DNA of 64,000 nucleotides, taken from positions 232,569 through 296,568 of the forward strand of contig NZ_LCYG01000016.1 in NCBI RefSeq assembly GCF_001017175.1. The letters run 5' to 3'. The notes below the pieces were generated by a model. It did no database searches, was not told where the DNA came from, and saw nothing but the letters and a program-made list of their open reading frames with translations. The translations under genes and the position numbers were made by a program. Positions 9,602 through 18,803 of this stretch are shown here, piece by piece (position 1 is the stretch's first letter; each line of letters begins with the position of its first letter). The stretch comes from Microvirga vignae. Its GTDB lineage: Bacteria > Pseudomonadota > Alphaproteobacteria > Rhizobiales > Beijerinckiaceae.

Positions 9602-11044
9602 TTATTCTGCTGCGAGCGGCAGTTCGCCCGTCTCCGGATCCGCTTGCGCCAGATCGTGGATATGGCGCAGGTCGTCGACGAAAGCCTCATAAGCCTCGCG
9701 CTTCGTCGCTTCATCCGGCAGACGCAGCAGATAGCTCGGATGCACGGTGATGTAGCCGAGATAAGGCCCGAACTGCGCACGACCGCGCGAGCGGGAGATC
9801 GGCGTCGACTTACCGGTGAGCGCGAGAAGGGCCGTTCCGCCGAGCGCCACCACGAGTCTGGGACGCACCAGCTCCAGCTCCTTCATCAGCCAGGGGCGGT
9901 AATGCTTCACCTCGCCTGCGGTGGGCTTCGAGTGAATGCGGCGATGGCCGCGCTGCTCGAATTTGAAATGCTTCACCGCATTGGTGAGATAGGCCTTGGA
10001 GCGATCAATGCCGACTTCCTTCATGGCCCTGTCGAGGAGCTTGCCTGCCGGTCCCACGAAGGGACGGCCTTGGATGTCCTCCTGATCACCGGGCTGCTCG
10101 CCGACGAAGACGATATCCGCGCGCTTCGGTCCTTCGCCGAACACGGCCTGCGTGGCGCCGGGCACCAGCGGACCTGCCTTGGCAATAATGGCGTTGAGTT
10201 CTTCGAGCGTCTTGGGCTCCTGATCCCACATGGCCTCGATGGCCCGTTCCGGCATGCGTTTCGCGGGCATGGTCGCCTCCTGTTCGATCATAGCGTCAAC
10301 GCGTTGGGAGGCGGTTTGGATCAGGCCGGGGATGGAGGCGGTTTCCGGCAGGTTGCGCCAATACTTCTTCGGCATCTCGGCGCGCATGGCGGTGGGGTTC
10401 ACCCGTGCGGGATTGAACACGCTCTCGTAATAGCCGCGCCAACCCTCCTCGAAGCTGTCCTCCGAGGGTGCATCCTCACGCCGCGTGGGCGGGCCGAAGG
10501 TCAGCTCATGCCGGTCCCAGCGCATCGAGCCGATGGGTGTGAGGATCGTCCAGTCGAGAGAGCGGAAGCGGTCGATGAAGAATGGCGCCGAGGTCTCGAG
10601 AATGAAATGCTCCGGCTCGTACCAAGCGGCAAAGCGCTCGAGATCCTCGCCTCTCATGCGCCGGAAGCGCACGAAGGCATACATCTTGTGAAGATCGCGC
10701 CTGACCGCGCGCGCCATCGTGTCGATGCGGTGCACCAGCGGATCGCTCGCGATCTCCAGAAGGTCGCGCTCGCCGTTCAAGACACGCCAGACGAGCTGGT
10801 AGAGCAGGGCATAGCGCTCAGGGTCCCTGTGGCACACGCCGAGTTCGATCAGCCGTGCTACGCTTCTCGGCAGCGAAATGGGCGGTGCGCTGCTCATGCC
10901 ATCGTCACCGAAAAGGCCCGGTGTCCCATCGAGCGACCAGACGATGTGCTGCGGCGCGAGTTCCTCGGCCATCAGCCAGCGCACGGCCCGGCGAAAGCCG
11001 TCGAGATCCGCGCCGTCTTTCAAGGTGATGCAGTGCAGGCTCAT
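9602..11044 (-). CDS. DUF4130 - UdgX fusion, uracil-DNA glycosylase superfamily repair protein
   Basis: A 480-residue fusion. Residues about 1-240 match DUF4130, a domain that accompanies a radical-SAM DNA repair protein. Residues about 275-470 are a family 4-like uracil-DNA glycosylase of the UdgX type: motif GEQPGDQED near 312 and GHRRIHSKP near 366, where the histidine of the (K)RRIH loop is the residue UdgX uses to form a covalent bond with the abasic sugar after excising uracil. Here the lysine of the loop is replaced by His but the nucleophilic His is kept. The start codon overlaps the stop of the upstream radical-SAM gene (ATGA), so the two are almost certainly co-translated. It probably acts on damaged DNA in the nucleoid; the role of DUF4130 is unknown. 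Confidence 0.93.
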   Translation of the reverse strand: MSLHCITLKDGADLDGFRRAVRWLMAEELAPQHIVWSLDGTPGLFGDDGMSSAPPISLPRSVARLIELGVCHRDPERYALLYQLVWRVLNGERDLLEIASDPLVHRIDTMARAVRRDLHKMYAFVRFRRMRGEDLERFAAWYEPEHFILETSAPFFIDRFRSLDWTILTPIGSMRWDRHELTFGPPTRREDAPSEDSFEEGWRGYYESVFNPARVNPTAMRAEMPKKYWRNLPETASIPGLIQTASQRVDAMIEQEATMPAKRMPERAIEAMWDQEPKTLEELNAIIAKAGPLVPGATQAVFGEGPKRADIVFVGEQPGDQEDIQGRPFVGPAGKLLDRAMKEVGIDRSKAYLTNAVKHFKFEQRGHRRIHSKPTAGEVKHYRPWLMKELELVRPRLVVALGGTALLALTGKSTPISRSRGRAQFGPYLGYITVHPSYLLRLPDEATKREAYEAFVDDLRHIHDLAQADPETGELPLAAE

Positions 11045-12255
11045 GCGAACAAGCTCAGCTGTTGTGGTTTCTCGATCAGACGCTGGCGCAATTCCTGCCG
11101 ATCCAGTTTGCCGTGCGGGTGATAATCGGCAGCAATGAGGAAGGGCTTGGCGCGCTTGAGACCCGAGGTGAGACGGGCCACATCGTCCAGCCGCAACGTC
11201 GTGTGCTTGCGCGCCACCACGATCTTGTCCACGGCGCGTGCACCGAGGCCCGGCACGCGCAGCAGCATCTCGCGCTCGGCACGGTTTACATCAACGGGAA
11301 AGACATGGCGGTTCTTGAGCGCCCAGGCGAGCTTCGGGTCGACATCGAGATCGAGCATGCCCTTCTCGCTGCTTGCGGCGATCTCCTCGACATTGAAGCC
11401 GTAATACCGCAGCAGCCAATCGGCCTGATAAAGCCTGCTTTCGCGCATGAGCGGCGGCGGCTTCAGTGGCAGAATAGCGCTTGAGTCAGGGATCGGGCTG
11501 AAGGCGGAATAGTACACGCGCTTCATGTCGTAATGGCCGTAGAGCTTGGCCGAACTGCGCAGCACATCCACGTCGGTCGTGTCATCCACGCCCACGATCA
11601 TCTGTGTCGTCTGACCTGCGGGCGAGAAATGACGGCGCTCCTCGCGCGCTTCCTCGATGCGCTCGAACATCTGCGCCATGGCACCTTCGATGGAGGCGCC
11701 GTCCTTCTCCGGCGCGAGCCGCTCCAGGCTTTGTTCCGTCGGCAGTTCGAGATTAATGGAGAGGCGGTCGGCCCAGAGTCCCGCCTCCTCGATGAGCCAG
11801 GGGCTCGCCTCGGGGATCGTCTTAAGGTGGATGTAGCCCCGAAAGCCGTGCTCGCGGCGCAGCTTCTTCGCCACCAGAAGCATCTGCTCCATCGTGTAGT
11901 CGGGCGAGCGGACGATGCCTGACGAGAGGAACAGACCCTCGATATAGTTGCGTTTGTAGAACTCGATGGTGAGCGTCACCACCTCGTCGACGGAAAACCT
12001 TGCGCGCTTCACGTTCGACGAACGCCGGTTCACGCAATAGGCGCAGTCGAACAGGCAGTAATTCGTTAGCAGGATTTTCAGCAGGGAGACGCAGCGCCCG
12101 TCCGGCGTATAGGCGTGGCAGATGCCGGCTCCCGTGGTGGAACCCAGGCCGTCGATATCGGCCTTGCGTTTGGGTGCGCCTGAGGAGGAGCAGGAGGCGT
12201 CGTATTTCGCCGCATCCGCCAGGATGCGCAGCTTGCGGCTGAGCTTCTCGTCCAT
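11041..12255 (-). CDS. Putative DNA modification/repair radical SAM protein with helix-hairpin-helix
   Basis: A 404-residue protein with the 4Fe-4S radical-SAM motif CX3CX2C at Cys67, Cys71 and Cys74 (NYCLFDCAYC), and a C-terminal helix-hairpin-helix DNA-binding element (LLRVPGLGARAVDKI, about residues 335-355). This matches the family described as a putative DNA modification/repair radical SAM protein, whose reaction is not established as far as I know. It lies upstream of the DUF4130-UdgX gene and overlaps it by 4 nt. The HhH and the partner suggest action on a DNA base or lesion, for example a radical repair analogous to spore photoproduct lyase; that is inference. Confidence 0.93.
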   Translation of the reverse strand: MDEKLSRKLRILADAAKYDASCSSSGAPKRKADIDGLGSTTGAGICHAYTPDGRCVSLLKILLTNYCLFDCAYCVNRRSSNVKRARFSVDEVVTLTIEFYKRNYIEGLFLSSGIVRSPDYTMEQMLLVAKKLRREHGFRGYIHLKTIPEASPWLIEEAGLWADRLSINLELPTEQSLERLAPEKDGASIEGAMAQMFERIEEAREERRHFSPAGQTTQMIVGVDDTTDVDVLRSSAKLYGHYDMKRVYYSAFSPIPDSSAILPLKPPPLMRESRLYQADWLLRYYGFNVEEIAASSEKGMLDLDVDPKLAWALKNRHVFPVDVNRAEREMLLRVPGLGARAVDKIVVARKHTTLRLDDVARLTSGLKRAKPFLIAADYHPHGKLDRQELRQRLIEKPQQLSLFA

Positions 12256-12473
12256 GGAATCAAAGGCCTTCCGCTGGATTGTTCGTGTTTTGTTCTAGCA
12301 CGAAAAAGCCAGCAGGGCGAGGGTAGGGACATGGGCGGGAGGTCGCATGCCGAGAGGCGATTGCTCAAACCTCAAGCGGGAAAGGCGCAAGCTTTGGCAC
12401 CTCCGCCCATCAAGACCCTTGTCCTAGGCTTTGCGAACGGTAATCTCATTTCACGCATTCCGCGCGGAAAGAA

Positions 12474-13028
12474 ATGGTCTTGATGATCCGCTCCGTTCTC
12501 GACGGCCTTTATCGTCTCGCCGGCTATCTGGCCGGTTTGTTTCTCATCGTGATCTTTCTTCTGATGATGGGCCTGTCGCTTGGGCGCGGCGTGGGGATCA
12601 ACATTCCTGCAGGCGACGATCTCGCCTCCTGGTCCATGGCGGCCATGGCCTTTCTGGGTCTCGCTCATACCTTCCGGTCGGGTGAGATGATCCGCGTCGG
12701 CCTGCTGACCGACCGGGTGCAAGGGCGAGCCCGCTGGTGGCTGGAAATGTTTGCCCTCGTGATCGGCCTCTCCTTCGTCGGTTTCTTCGCTTGGCACGCG
12801 GTGCAGCTCACCTATGACAGCTACCGCTTCAACGACATGGCCCAAGGTGTGCTGGCGATCCCGCTCTGGATTCCGCAGATCGGCTACGCGACAGGCCTCG
12901 TCATTCTCTTCATCGCCTTCGTCGATGAGTTCATTCATGTGCTGCGCGGCGGCGAGCCGCGCTATGAGAAGCCGCCGCCGGCCACTGCCGAAGAGGTGGT
13001 GGAGCGCGCCATCCAGAGCGGAGTGTAG
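12474..13028 (+). CDS. TRAP transporter small permease (DctQ type)
   Basis: A 184-residue protein with four hydrophobic segments, the architecture of the TRAP small membrane subunit. It begins a three-gene unit: 6 nt separate it from the large permease and the solute-binding gene follows. Features include SWSMAAMAFLGLAHTFRSGEMIRV, which fits the DctQ family. TRAP systems import carboxylates and similar solutes using a Na+ or H+ gradient. The small subunit supports the elevator-type large subunit. A proline/glutamate-rich cytoplasmic tail ends the protein. The substrate is not predictable from this subunit. Confidence 0.92.
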   Translation: MVLMIRSVLDGLYRLAGYLAGLFLIVIFLLMMGLSLGRGVGINIPAGDDLASWSMAAMAFLGLAHTFRSGEMIRVGLLTDRVQGRARWWLEMFALVIGLSFVGFFAWHAVQLTYDSYRFNDMAQGVLAIPLWIPQIGYATGLVILFIAFVDEFIHVLRGGEPRYEKPPPATAEEVVERAIQSGV

Positions 13029-13034
13029 GGCACA

Positions 13035-14342
13035 ATGGAACTCATCGAGATTTCAGGCCTCCTGCTTCTGCTCCTCGCGGTGCTGCTCGCCGGCGGCGTG
13101 TGGATTGCCATTGCGCTCATGGCCTGTGGCTGGGTCGGTATGCAGTTCGTCGGCGGCGGCATTCCGGCAGGATCGGTGCTCGCCACCACTATCTGGGGCA
13201 ATTCCGCCTCCTGGACGCTGGCGGCTCTTCCGCTCTTCATCTGGATGGGCGAAATCCTCTTCCGCACGCGATTGTCGGAGGAGATGTTTCGCGGTCTGGC
13301 ACCCTGGTTGAACTGGCTGCCCGGCCGACTGATGCATGTGAACGTGCTTGCCTGCGGCATCTTCGGCTCTGTCTCCGGCTCCTCCGCCGCCACCTGTGCA
13401 ACAGTGGCGAAGATCGCGCTGCCTGAACTGAAGAAGCGCGGCTACAACGAGATGGTGAGCTTAGGTTCCCTTGCAGGCGCGGGAACGCTCGGCATTCTCA
13501 TTCCGCCCTCGATCACGATGGTGGTCTATGCGGTCGCCGCGAATGTTTCCATCATTCAGATCTTTCTGGCAGGCTTCCTGCCGGGCCTGCTCGTGATGGC
13601 ACTTTACTCCGGCTACATTGCCGTGTGGTCGCTGCTGAATCCGGACAAGGCACCGCCGCCCGAGCCCAAGATGAGCTTGCGAGAGAGGTTGAAGGAATCC
13701 GCCAACCTCATTCCCGTAGGCCTCCTCATCACCCTCGTGTTCCTCACGCTTCTGCTCGGCTGGGCGACGGCGACGGAATGCGCCGCCTGGGGCGTGTTGG
13801 GTTCGCTCGCCATCGCGTGGTGGTCGGGTTCGCTCTCGTGGGAATCGTTTTGGGCGAGCGTGATGGGAACGACGCGCATCACCTGCATGATTATGCTGAT
13901 CCTCGCAGGCGCATCCTTCATGTCGACCTCGATGGCCTATACGGGCATTCCGCAGGCGCTCGCGTCCTGGGTCGATAGCCTGAACCTCTCGCCCTATGCT
14001 CTGATCGCTGCGCTCACGATCATGTACATCCTGCTCGGCACGGCGCTCGATGGCATCTCCATGATCGTGCTCACCACGGCGGTGGTGATCCCGATGGTGA
14101 AGACGGCGGGCTTCGACCTCATCTGGTTCGGCATCTTCCTCATTCTCGTGGTCGAGATGGCGGAGGTCTCGCCGCCCGTCGGCTTCAATCTTTTCGTGCT
14201 TCAGACCATGTCGGGCAAGGATTCGAACACGGTGGCGCTGGCCTCGCTACCCTTCTTCTTCCTGCTCGTCGCGGCGGTTGCCATCATCACCGTGTTCCCG
14301 GACATCGTGATGGTGCTGCCGAAAATGGCCTTTCCCGAATAG
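13035..14342 (+). CDS. TRAP transporter large permease (DctM type)
   Basis: A 435-residue membrane protein with about a dozen helices and the DctM signatures GSVSGSSAATCATV (about residues 116-129) and GTLGILIPPSITMVVYA, which form the ion- and substrate-binding hairpin loops. MAEVSPPVGFNLFVL near the C-terminus is also diagnostic. It is the transporting, Na+-coupled subunit. Length and motifs are complete, and the operon order Q-M-P is uninterrupted, so the system looks functional. Confidence 0.95.
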   Translation: MELIEISGLLLLLLAVLLAGGVWIAIALMACGWVGMQFVGGGIPAGSVLATTIWGNSASWTLAALPLFIWMGEILFRTRLSEEMFRGLAPWLNWLPGRLMHVNVLACGIFGSVSGSSAATCATVAKIALPELKKRGYNEMVSLGSLAGAGTLGILIPPSITMVVYAVAANVSIIQIFLAGFLPGLLVMALYSGYIAVWSLLNPDKAPPPEPKMSLRERLKESANLIPVGLLITLVFLTLLLGWATATECAAWGVLGSLAIAWWSGSLSWESFWASVMGTTRITCMIMLILAGASFMSTSMAYTGIPQALASWVDSLNLSPYALIAALTIMYILLGTALDGISMIVLTTAVVIPMVKTAGFDLIWFGIFLILVVEMAEVSPPVGFNLFVLQTMSGKDSNTVALASLPFFFLLVAAVAIITVFPDIVMVLPKMAFPE

Positions 14343-14374
14343 GCTCAAAACCAAAACACCAGAGGAGAACCACC

Positions 14375-15358
14375 ATGAGATCCTGGACCCGACTATCCTT
14401 AAGTTTGGCAGGAGTGCTGCTCCTGAGCGCTCCTGCTCTCGCACAGACCAAGTGGAACCTGCCCGCAGCCTATCCAACGGACAACTTCCACACGGAAAAC
14501 CTCAATGCTTTCGCCAAGGACGTGGCGGATGCGACCGGCGGCAAGCTGCAGGTCACGGTTCATGCCAACGCCTCGCTCTTCAAGGCGCCCGAGATCAAGC
14601 GCGCGGTTCAGACCGGACAGGCGCAGGCTGGCGAAGTGCTGATGTCGCTCCACGAGAACGAGGATCCGATCTACGGGCTCGACGTGGTGCCGTTCCTCGC
14701 CACCTCGTTCGATCAGTCGAAGAAGCTCTGGGACGTGCAGAGGCCGGCCATCGAGAAGAAGCTGGCAAGCCAGGGCCTGATGCTGCTCTTTGCCGTGCCG
14801 TGGCCGCCGCAGGGCATCTTCGCCAAGAAAGACATCAACACCGTCGAGGATCTGAAAGGGGTGAAGTGGCGCTCCTACAATCCCGGCACCGCCCGCATCG
14901 CGGAACTCGTCGGCGCGCAGCCGGTGACGGTCCAGGCGGCGGACCTGCCGCAGGCGCTCGCCACGGGCGTGGTCAACACCTTCATGACTTCCGGCGCCAC
15001 CGGTTACGATTCGAAGGTGTGGGAGTCGCTTACTCACTTCTACGACACGCAGGCCTGGATTCCGAAGAACATCACCTTCGTCAACAAGGCGGCTTTTGAC
15101 GCTCTCGACAAGCCGACCCAGGAGGCTGTTCTGCAGGCCGCCAAGACGGCCGAGGAGCGCGGCTGGAAGACGGCTCAGGAAAAGACCAAATGGTACACGG
15201 AGCAGATGGCCTCGAAAGGCATGAAGGTCCAGCCGCCGAGCCCGGAACTCAAGGCGGGCCTTCTGAAGATCGGCGAGCAGCTGACGCAGGATTGGCTGAA
15301 GAAAGCGGGTGCTGACGGTCAAGCCATCATCGACAGCTACAAGAAGGCAGCGATGTAG
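14375..15358 (+). CDS. TRAP transporter periplasmic solute-binding protein (DctP type)
   Basis: A 327-residue secreted protein. Residues 1-23 form a Sec signal peptide ending ALAQ. The mature part has the DctP fold, including GVKWRSYNPGTARIAELVGAQPV, which contains the conserved arginine that clamps a substrate carboxylate in most DctP proteins, and the VVNTFMTSGATGYDSKVWE segment. It captures the solute and delivers it to the two permeases encoded just upstream. A good ribosome site (GAGGAG) precedes the start and a strong terminator follows. The ligand is probably a carboxylic acid but cannot be named. Confidence 0.93.
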   Translation: MRSWTRLSLSLAGVLLLSAPALAQTKWNLPAAYPTDNFHTENLNAFAKDVADATGGKLQVTVHANASLFKAPEIKRAVQTGQAQAGEVLMSLHENEDPIYGLDVVPFLATSFDQSKKLWDVQRPAIEKKLASQGLMLLFAVPWPPQGIFAKKDINTVEDLKGVKWRSYNPGTARIAELVGAQPVTVQAADLPQALATGVVNTFMTSGATGYDSKVWESLTHFYDTQAWIPKNITFVNKAAFDALDKPTQEAVLQAAKTAEERGWKTAQEKTKWYTEQMASKGMKVQPPSPELKAGLLKIGEQLTQDWLKKAGADGQAIIDSYKKAAM

Positions 15359-15386
15359 CACTTTCGTAAAACGTGGGACGGAAAAG

Positions 15387-15415
15387 GAAAGGGGCCCCGT
15401 AAGGCCCCTTTCTCA
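15387..15415 (+). terminator. Rho-independent terminator of the TRAP operon
   Basis: A 10-bp perfect stem (15387-15396 with 15403-15412) around a 6-nt loop follows the DctP stop by 28 nt, with a short pyrimidine tail. It lies between convergent genes and may serve both. Confidence 0.75.
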
Positions 15416-15433
15416 TGTCAGTCTCTATCGAGC

Positions 15434-16024
15434 TTAGCGGGTGTACTTGAACTCCGGCATCGCCTTGAGCTGATCCTTGGTCATGTTAACCATGGCGTGA
15501 TCGGGCATCGAACGGTCCGCAGTGTCGGCCGTGCTCGCCGTGGTGCCGGCGGTGGAACCCGTGGTGCTCGGCGCGGTGGTCGTCGTGCTCGGGGCTGTGG
15601 CGCCAGTGCCTGCGGTACCGGTCGTGGTGGTCGTCGCAGCGGTGCGGCGCGGCTCGTTCACGAACTTGACCTGGTCGAAGGGAATGGCCACGTCGTGCTC
15701 GCCGATGCCGAGGAAGCCGCCGACGCCGACCACGACGGCCTGGATCTTGCCGCTCTGGTCGACAAGCATTTCGCTGACGTCGCCGATCTTCTCGTCGTTT
15801 TGATTGTAGACGTCCAGACCCTCGAGCTTCGAGGCGCGCCACTGGCCGGGCTGCATCTGGGTCATGGAGCCGGCGCCTCCAGCGGCCGGAGAGGTGGTCG
15901 TCGTCGGGGAAGTCGCTGCCGGAGCGCCGGTCGTGCCGGAGCCGGCCGGCTGGTTCTGCGCCAATGCGGGTGCGCCGATCAGAGCCGAGCCGAGAAGTGC
16001 TATCGCAAGATGTTTAGCAACCAT
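15434..16024 (-). CDS. Secreted PRC-barrel domain protein
   Basis: A 196-residue protein with a signal peptide (residues 1-22, ending ALAQ). A low-complexity Ala/Thr/Gly linker precedes a PRC-barrel (about residues 60-125): WRASKLEGLDVYNQNDEKIGDVSEMLVD and GVGGFLGIGEHDVAIPFDQVKF. A second Thr/Ala/Ser-rich linker leads to a conserved tail (MTKDQLKAMPEFKY). Such proteins are common in Hyphomicrobiales and are thought to be envelope or stress-related; no activity is established. The Thr-rich tracts are probably flexible and vary in length between strains. Convergent with the TRAP operon. Confidence 0.88.
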   Translation of the reverse strand: MVAKHLAIALLGSALIGAPALAQNQPAGSGTTGAPAATSPTTTTSPAAGGAGSMTQMQPGQWRASKLEGLDVYNQNDEKIGDVSEMLVDQSGKIQAVVVGVGGFLGIGEHDVAIPFDQVKFVNEPRRTAATTTTTGTAGTGATAPSTTTTAPSTTGSTAGTTASTADTADRSMPDHAMVNMTKDQLKAMPEFKYTR

Positions 16025-16205
16025 GTGTTCCTCCTGAGGTCGAATGCGGCACGAAGCACCGCTTGCCTTCTCAACGGGCCAGCTGGGAATTGGTTCTATC
16101 TTCGGGCTTCACATGAGCGAGGGCGGCTTGGCAGTGCTCGGGATCCTGAAAAAAGCAGATGGCCGGGACGGGCGCGGCCATCGCAACAGGACCATCACGT
16201 CGATC

Positions 16206-16628
16206 TCACTCCAGCGTGAAATTCATCGTGATTTCAGCGTTGAGCACCTTCGAGACGGGGCAGTTCTTCTCGGCCGCGCGGGCAAGCTCCTCGAACTTGG
16301 CGCGGTCGATGCCCGGCACATTGGCGTTGAGCGTGAGCGCCGACCTGGTAATCGTGAAGCCGCCACCCTGCTGCTCGACGGAAACCACCGCTTCGGTCGC
16401 CAGCTCCGTCGGCGTGAAGCCAGCATTCTGAAGCTGGAAGGCAAGGGCCATGGTGAAGCAGCCTGCATGCGCCGCGGCGATCAGCTCTTCCGGGTTCGTA
16501 CCCTTCTCGTTCTCGAAGCGCGTCTTGAAGGAATAGGGCGTGGATGACAGCACCCCGGAATCGGACGTCAGCTGTCCGGTGCCATCCTTACCTGTGCCCT
16601 GCCAGACGGCTCTTGCCTTGCGGTTCAT
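16206..16628 (-). CDS. OsmC-family peroxiredoxin
   Basis: A 140-residue protein of the OsmC subfamily. It has both redox cysteines: one in [13 protein letters not shown] (about residue 56) and one in ENCPVSKVL (about residue 125). The peroxidatic Cys reduces organic hydroperoxides, and the family protects against peroxide and osmotic stress in the cytoplasm. Length and the N-terminal [11 protein letters not shown] strand fit OsmC rather than Ohr. It stands alone. Confidence 0.93.
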   Translation of the reverse strand: MNRKARAVWQGTGKDGTGQLTSDSGVLSSTPYSFKTRFENEKGTNPEELIAAAHAGCFTMALAFQLQNAGFTPTELATEAVVSVEQQGGGFTITRSALTLNANVPGIDRAKFEELARAAEKNCPVSKVLNAEITMNFTLE

Positions 16629-16745
16629 CGTGATCTCCTTTCAAGGTCGCGGAGGGTGATGTAGGACAGGGCAGGCCGGGCTCCAGACCGTGAGAGTGCA
16701 AAACAGGTTTGCGTGATGCCTTCTTGGAGGCCGGCCCAACGAGGC

Positions 16746-17390
16746 ATGTCGATGATCCATCTCCAGTCCCGTCTGCGCCCCCGGTTCCTCGGCTCGACCC
16801 TTCTGGCCATCCTCGTTTATGCCCTCCTGCCCGAGGCCTGGGCCGCAAACTCGCGGCTTCTGATGGCTTGGGATATTGGGGTCGTCTGCTACTTGGCGCT
16901 GGCTTGGATCATGGCAGCGCACTCCTCCACCGCGAAGATGCAGCAGCGGGCGGCGGAAGAGGATGAGACGGCGGTGGTCTTTCTGATCCTGACCCTGGCT
17001 GCCGCCGTGGCGAGCCTCGCCGCCATTGCCGTTGAGCTCTACGGCCTTCACGATACGGACAATGAGCAGGTCTTTCGCCTCGCCATCGCGGGCGTCACCA
17101 TCCTGTGTTCGTGGTTCTTCGTGCACACGATCTACGCCATCCATTACGCGCATGAATATTATGGTGATCGGGGCGAGCGGCAGGGCCTTGCCTTCCCGCA
17201 CAAGGACAAACCTGATTACTGGGATTTCCTCTACTTCTCGTTCAATCTTGGCGCGGCGGGACAAACCTCTGACGTGGCGATCGTCTCCAAGCGCATGCGC
17301 CGCCTCGCGTTGGCCCACACGATTCTCGCCTTTCTCTTCAACACCACCATCCTGGCCCTTGCCGTGAATGTGGGAGCGGGGCAGCTCTAA
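16746..17390 (+). CDS. DUF1345 membrane protein
   Basis: A roughly 214-residue protein with five to six hydrophobic segments that matches DUF1345: HTIYAIHYAHEYYGD and the PDYWDFLYFSFNLGAAGQTSDVAI block are family hallmarks. Function is unknown. The ATG at 16746 is preferred; a GTG 33 nt earlier would add a hydrophilic extension with no clear ribosome site. It lies divergently from the OsmC gene. Confidence 0.85.
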   Translation: MSMIHLQSRLRPRFLGSTLLAILVYALLPEAWAANSRLLMAWDIGVVCYLALAWIMAAHSSTAKMQQRAAEEDETAVVFLILTLAAAVASLAAIAVELYGLHDTDNEQVFRLAIAGVTILCSWFFVHTIYAIHYAHEYYGDRGERQGLAFPHKDKPDYWDFLYFSFNLGAAGQTSDVAIVSKRMRRLALAHTILAFLFNTTILALAVNVGAGQL

Positions 17391-17546
17391 GGAGTTCGGC
17401 GAACAAACTTTGAAGTTTGAACCGGATCAGAGAGGCCTGACGACGTCGTGAGCCGGAGCGCTCACCGCCTGTCCTGTAGGGCGGAATATGTGGTGACGGA
17501 GAGGCCGGCCATTGCACGGGGCCTGAGATCGACGCAAAATCCTCCG

Positions 17547-18101
17547 ATGCAAATGCCGCCTCATTCGGTCGCCGACGCCCCGACGCTCGAAACGGAGCGC
17601 CTCGTTCTCCGGGCCCATCGCGTTTCCGATTTCGCCGATAGTCTCGGCCTCTGGAGCGATCCGGAGGTAACGCGCTTCATTGGCGGAAGGCCCTTCACGC
17701 AAGAGGAGGTTTGGGCGCGACTCATCCGCTATGTCGGGCACTGGGTGCTGTTGGGCTACGGCTATTGGGCCGTCGCCGACAAAGCGACAGGCCGCTTTAT
17801 CGGCGAGGTGGGCTTTGCCGACGTCAAACGCGACATCGAACCATCGTTCGAAGGTATGCCGGAGATCGGCTGGGTGCTGGCACCTCATGCTCATGGCAAG
17901 GGCTATGCGACGGAGGCCGTGCGCGCGGCGATTGGCTGGGGTGACGATCACTTTGAGGCGTCGCGCACGGTCTGCATCATCGCGCCGGAAAACCGGTCCT
18001 CGATCCGCGTGGCGGAGAAGTGCGGATACCGGGAATTCCTGCACACGACCTACAAGGACAAGCCAACGATCATGCTCGTGCGGGATCGGACAACGGCTTA
18101 G
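17547..18101 (+). CDS. GNAT-family N-acetyltransferase (RimJ/RimL-like)
   Basis: A 184-residue acetyltransferase from the ATG at 17547 (an upstream GTG-type start at 17448 would add a poorly conserved 33-residue leader). The family pattern is clear: TLETERLVLRAHRVSDFAD at the N-terminus, the acetyl-CoA loop region GWVLAPHAHGKGYATEAVRAAIGWG, and ENRSSIRVAEKCGYRE. It would transfer acetyl from acetyl-CoA to a protein N-terminus or small amine; the acceptor is unknown. Its stop codon TAG lies in the first bases of the dispersed repeat that follows. Confidence 0.88.
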   Translation: MQMPPHSVADAPTLETERLVLRAHRVSDFADSLGLWSDPEVTRFIGGRPFTQEEVWARLIRYVGHWVLLGYGYWAVADKATGRFIGEVGFADVKRDIEPSFEGMPEIGWVLAPHAHGKGYATEAVRAAIGWGDDHFEASRTVCIIAPENRSSIRVAEKCGYREFLHTTYKDKPTIMLVRDRTTA

Positions 18102-18257
18102 AGCATCGGATCCAAAAGTGGATTTTCCACTTTGGGGTCGATCCGCTGCTTCCTTCATGGAGCAGCGCATTGTCTTACGCTGAAAGCCGAATCCACTTTT
18201 TACCGACGTGGCCCTTCGGGTCGCTGACGCGGACCTCCGGTTCCGCACGAGGCGCTA
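18099..18257. repeat. Dispersed two-hairpin repeat, copy A
   Basis: An intergenic element beginning TAGAGCATCGGA and ending GAGGCGCTAGA. It comprises a first imperfect palindrome around AAAAGTGGA and TCCACTTT, then a second palindrome containing GTGGCCCTTCGGGTCGCTGACGC. It fills exactly the gap between two convergent genes and provides the TAG stop of both the acetyltransferase and recX. Related copies lie at 34496, 35828 and 57225. Confidence 0.85.
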
Positions 18258-18803
18258 GAGCCCGCCTTCTTCCTTCTCTCCATCGATGACCTGACGCGCC
18301 ACGTCGAAGCGAAAGCCGGCGCGGGCGAGCGCCGCGAGATCCTTGTCGCGATAGGGCGCACGCTCGCCGGGACGGTAGGGTCCGAGCTTGCGGCGGCGGG
18401 CGAGCGCGTGGGCCGCCTTTTCCTCATCGTCCTCTTCGCCGCCTTCGAGGGCCGCTGCGATCGTGGCGCGGTCGACACCCTTTGCCGAAAGCTTGGCTTG
18501 TATGGCGCGCGCCGATCCGCCGCGGCGGCGCAGGGTAGCGACGCGGGCTTCCGCATAGCGCGTGTCGTCGATGAGGCCGGTGCGCAGGCTTTTGGCCACA
18601 ACTTCGTCGATCATCTCCTGAAATTCCGCCGGGTCCTCACCGCGCAGGCGGCAGCGCTTGTCCACCTTGCGTTTCAGGACACGCCGCAGGTTCTCGGCAG
18701 AGGAGGCATAGCGTTCGAGATAGGCGAGCGCCGCCCGCTGCAGATAAGCGGGCGTGATCTTTCGCGGAGGCTTTGGGGCCGGTGTCTCGGGGACGTCCGT
18801 CAT
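18255..18803 (-). CDS. recX: Regulatory protein RecX
   Basis: A 182-residue RecX homologue starting at the ATG at 18803. Its first codon overlaps the stop of the PAP2 gene (ATGA), so translation is coupled. The three-helix repeats are visible: RAALAYLERYASSAENLRRVLKRKV, then GLIDDTRYAEARVATLRRRGGSARAIQAKLSAKGV, then EEKAAHALARRRKLGPY. RecX binds the RecA filament and limits its extension and recombinase activity. It is not next to recA here, which is common in alphaproteobacteria. The stop codon is provided by the adjoining repeat element. Confidence 0.9.
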   Translation of the reverse strand: MTDVPETPAPKPPRKITPAYLQRAALAYLERYASSAENLRRVLKRKVDKRCRLRGEDPAEFQEMIDEVVAKSLRTGLIDDTRYAEARVATLRRRGGSARAIQAKLSAKGVDRATIAAALEGGEEDDEEKAAHALARRRKLGPYRPGERAPYRDKDLAALARAGFRFDVARQVIDGEKEEGGL

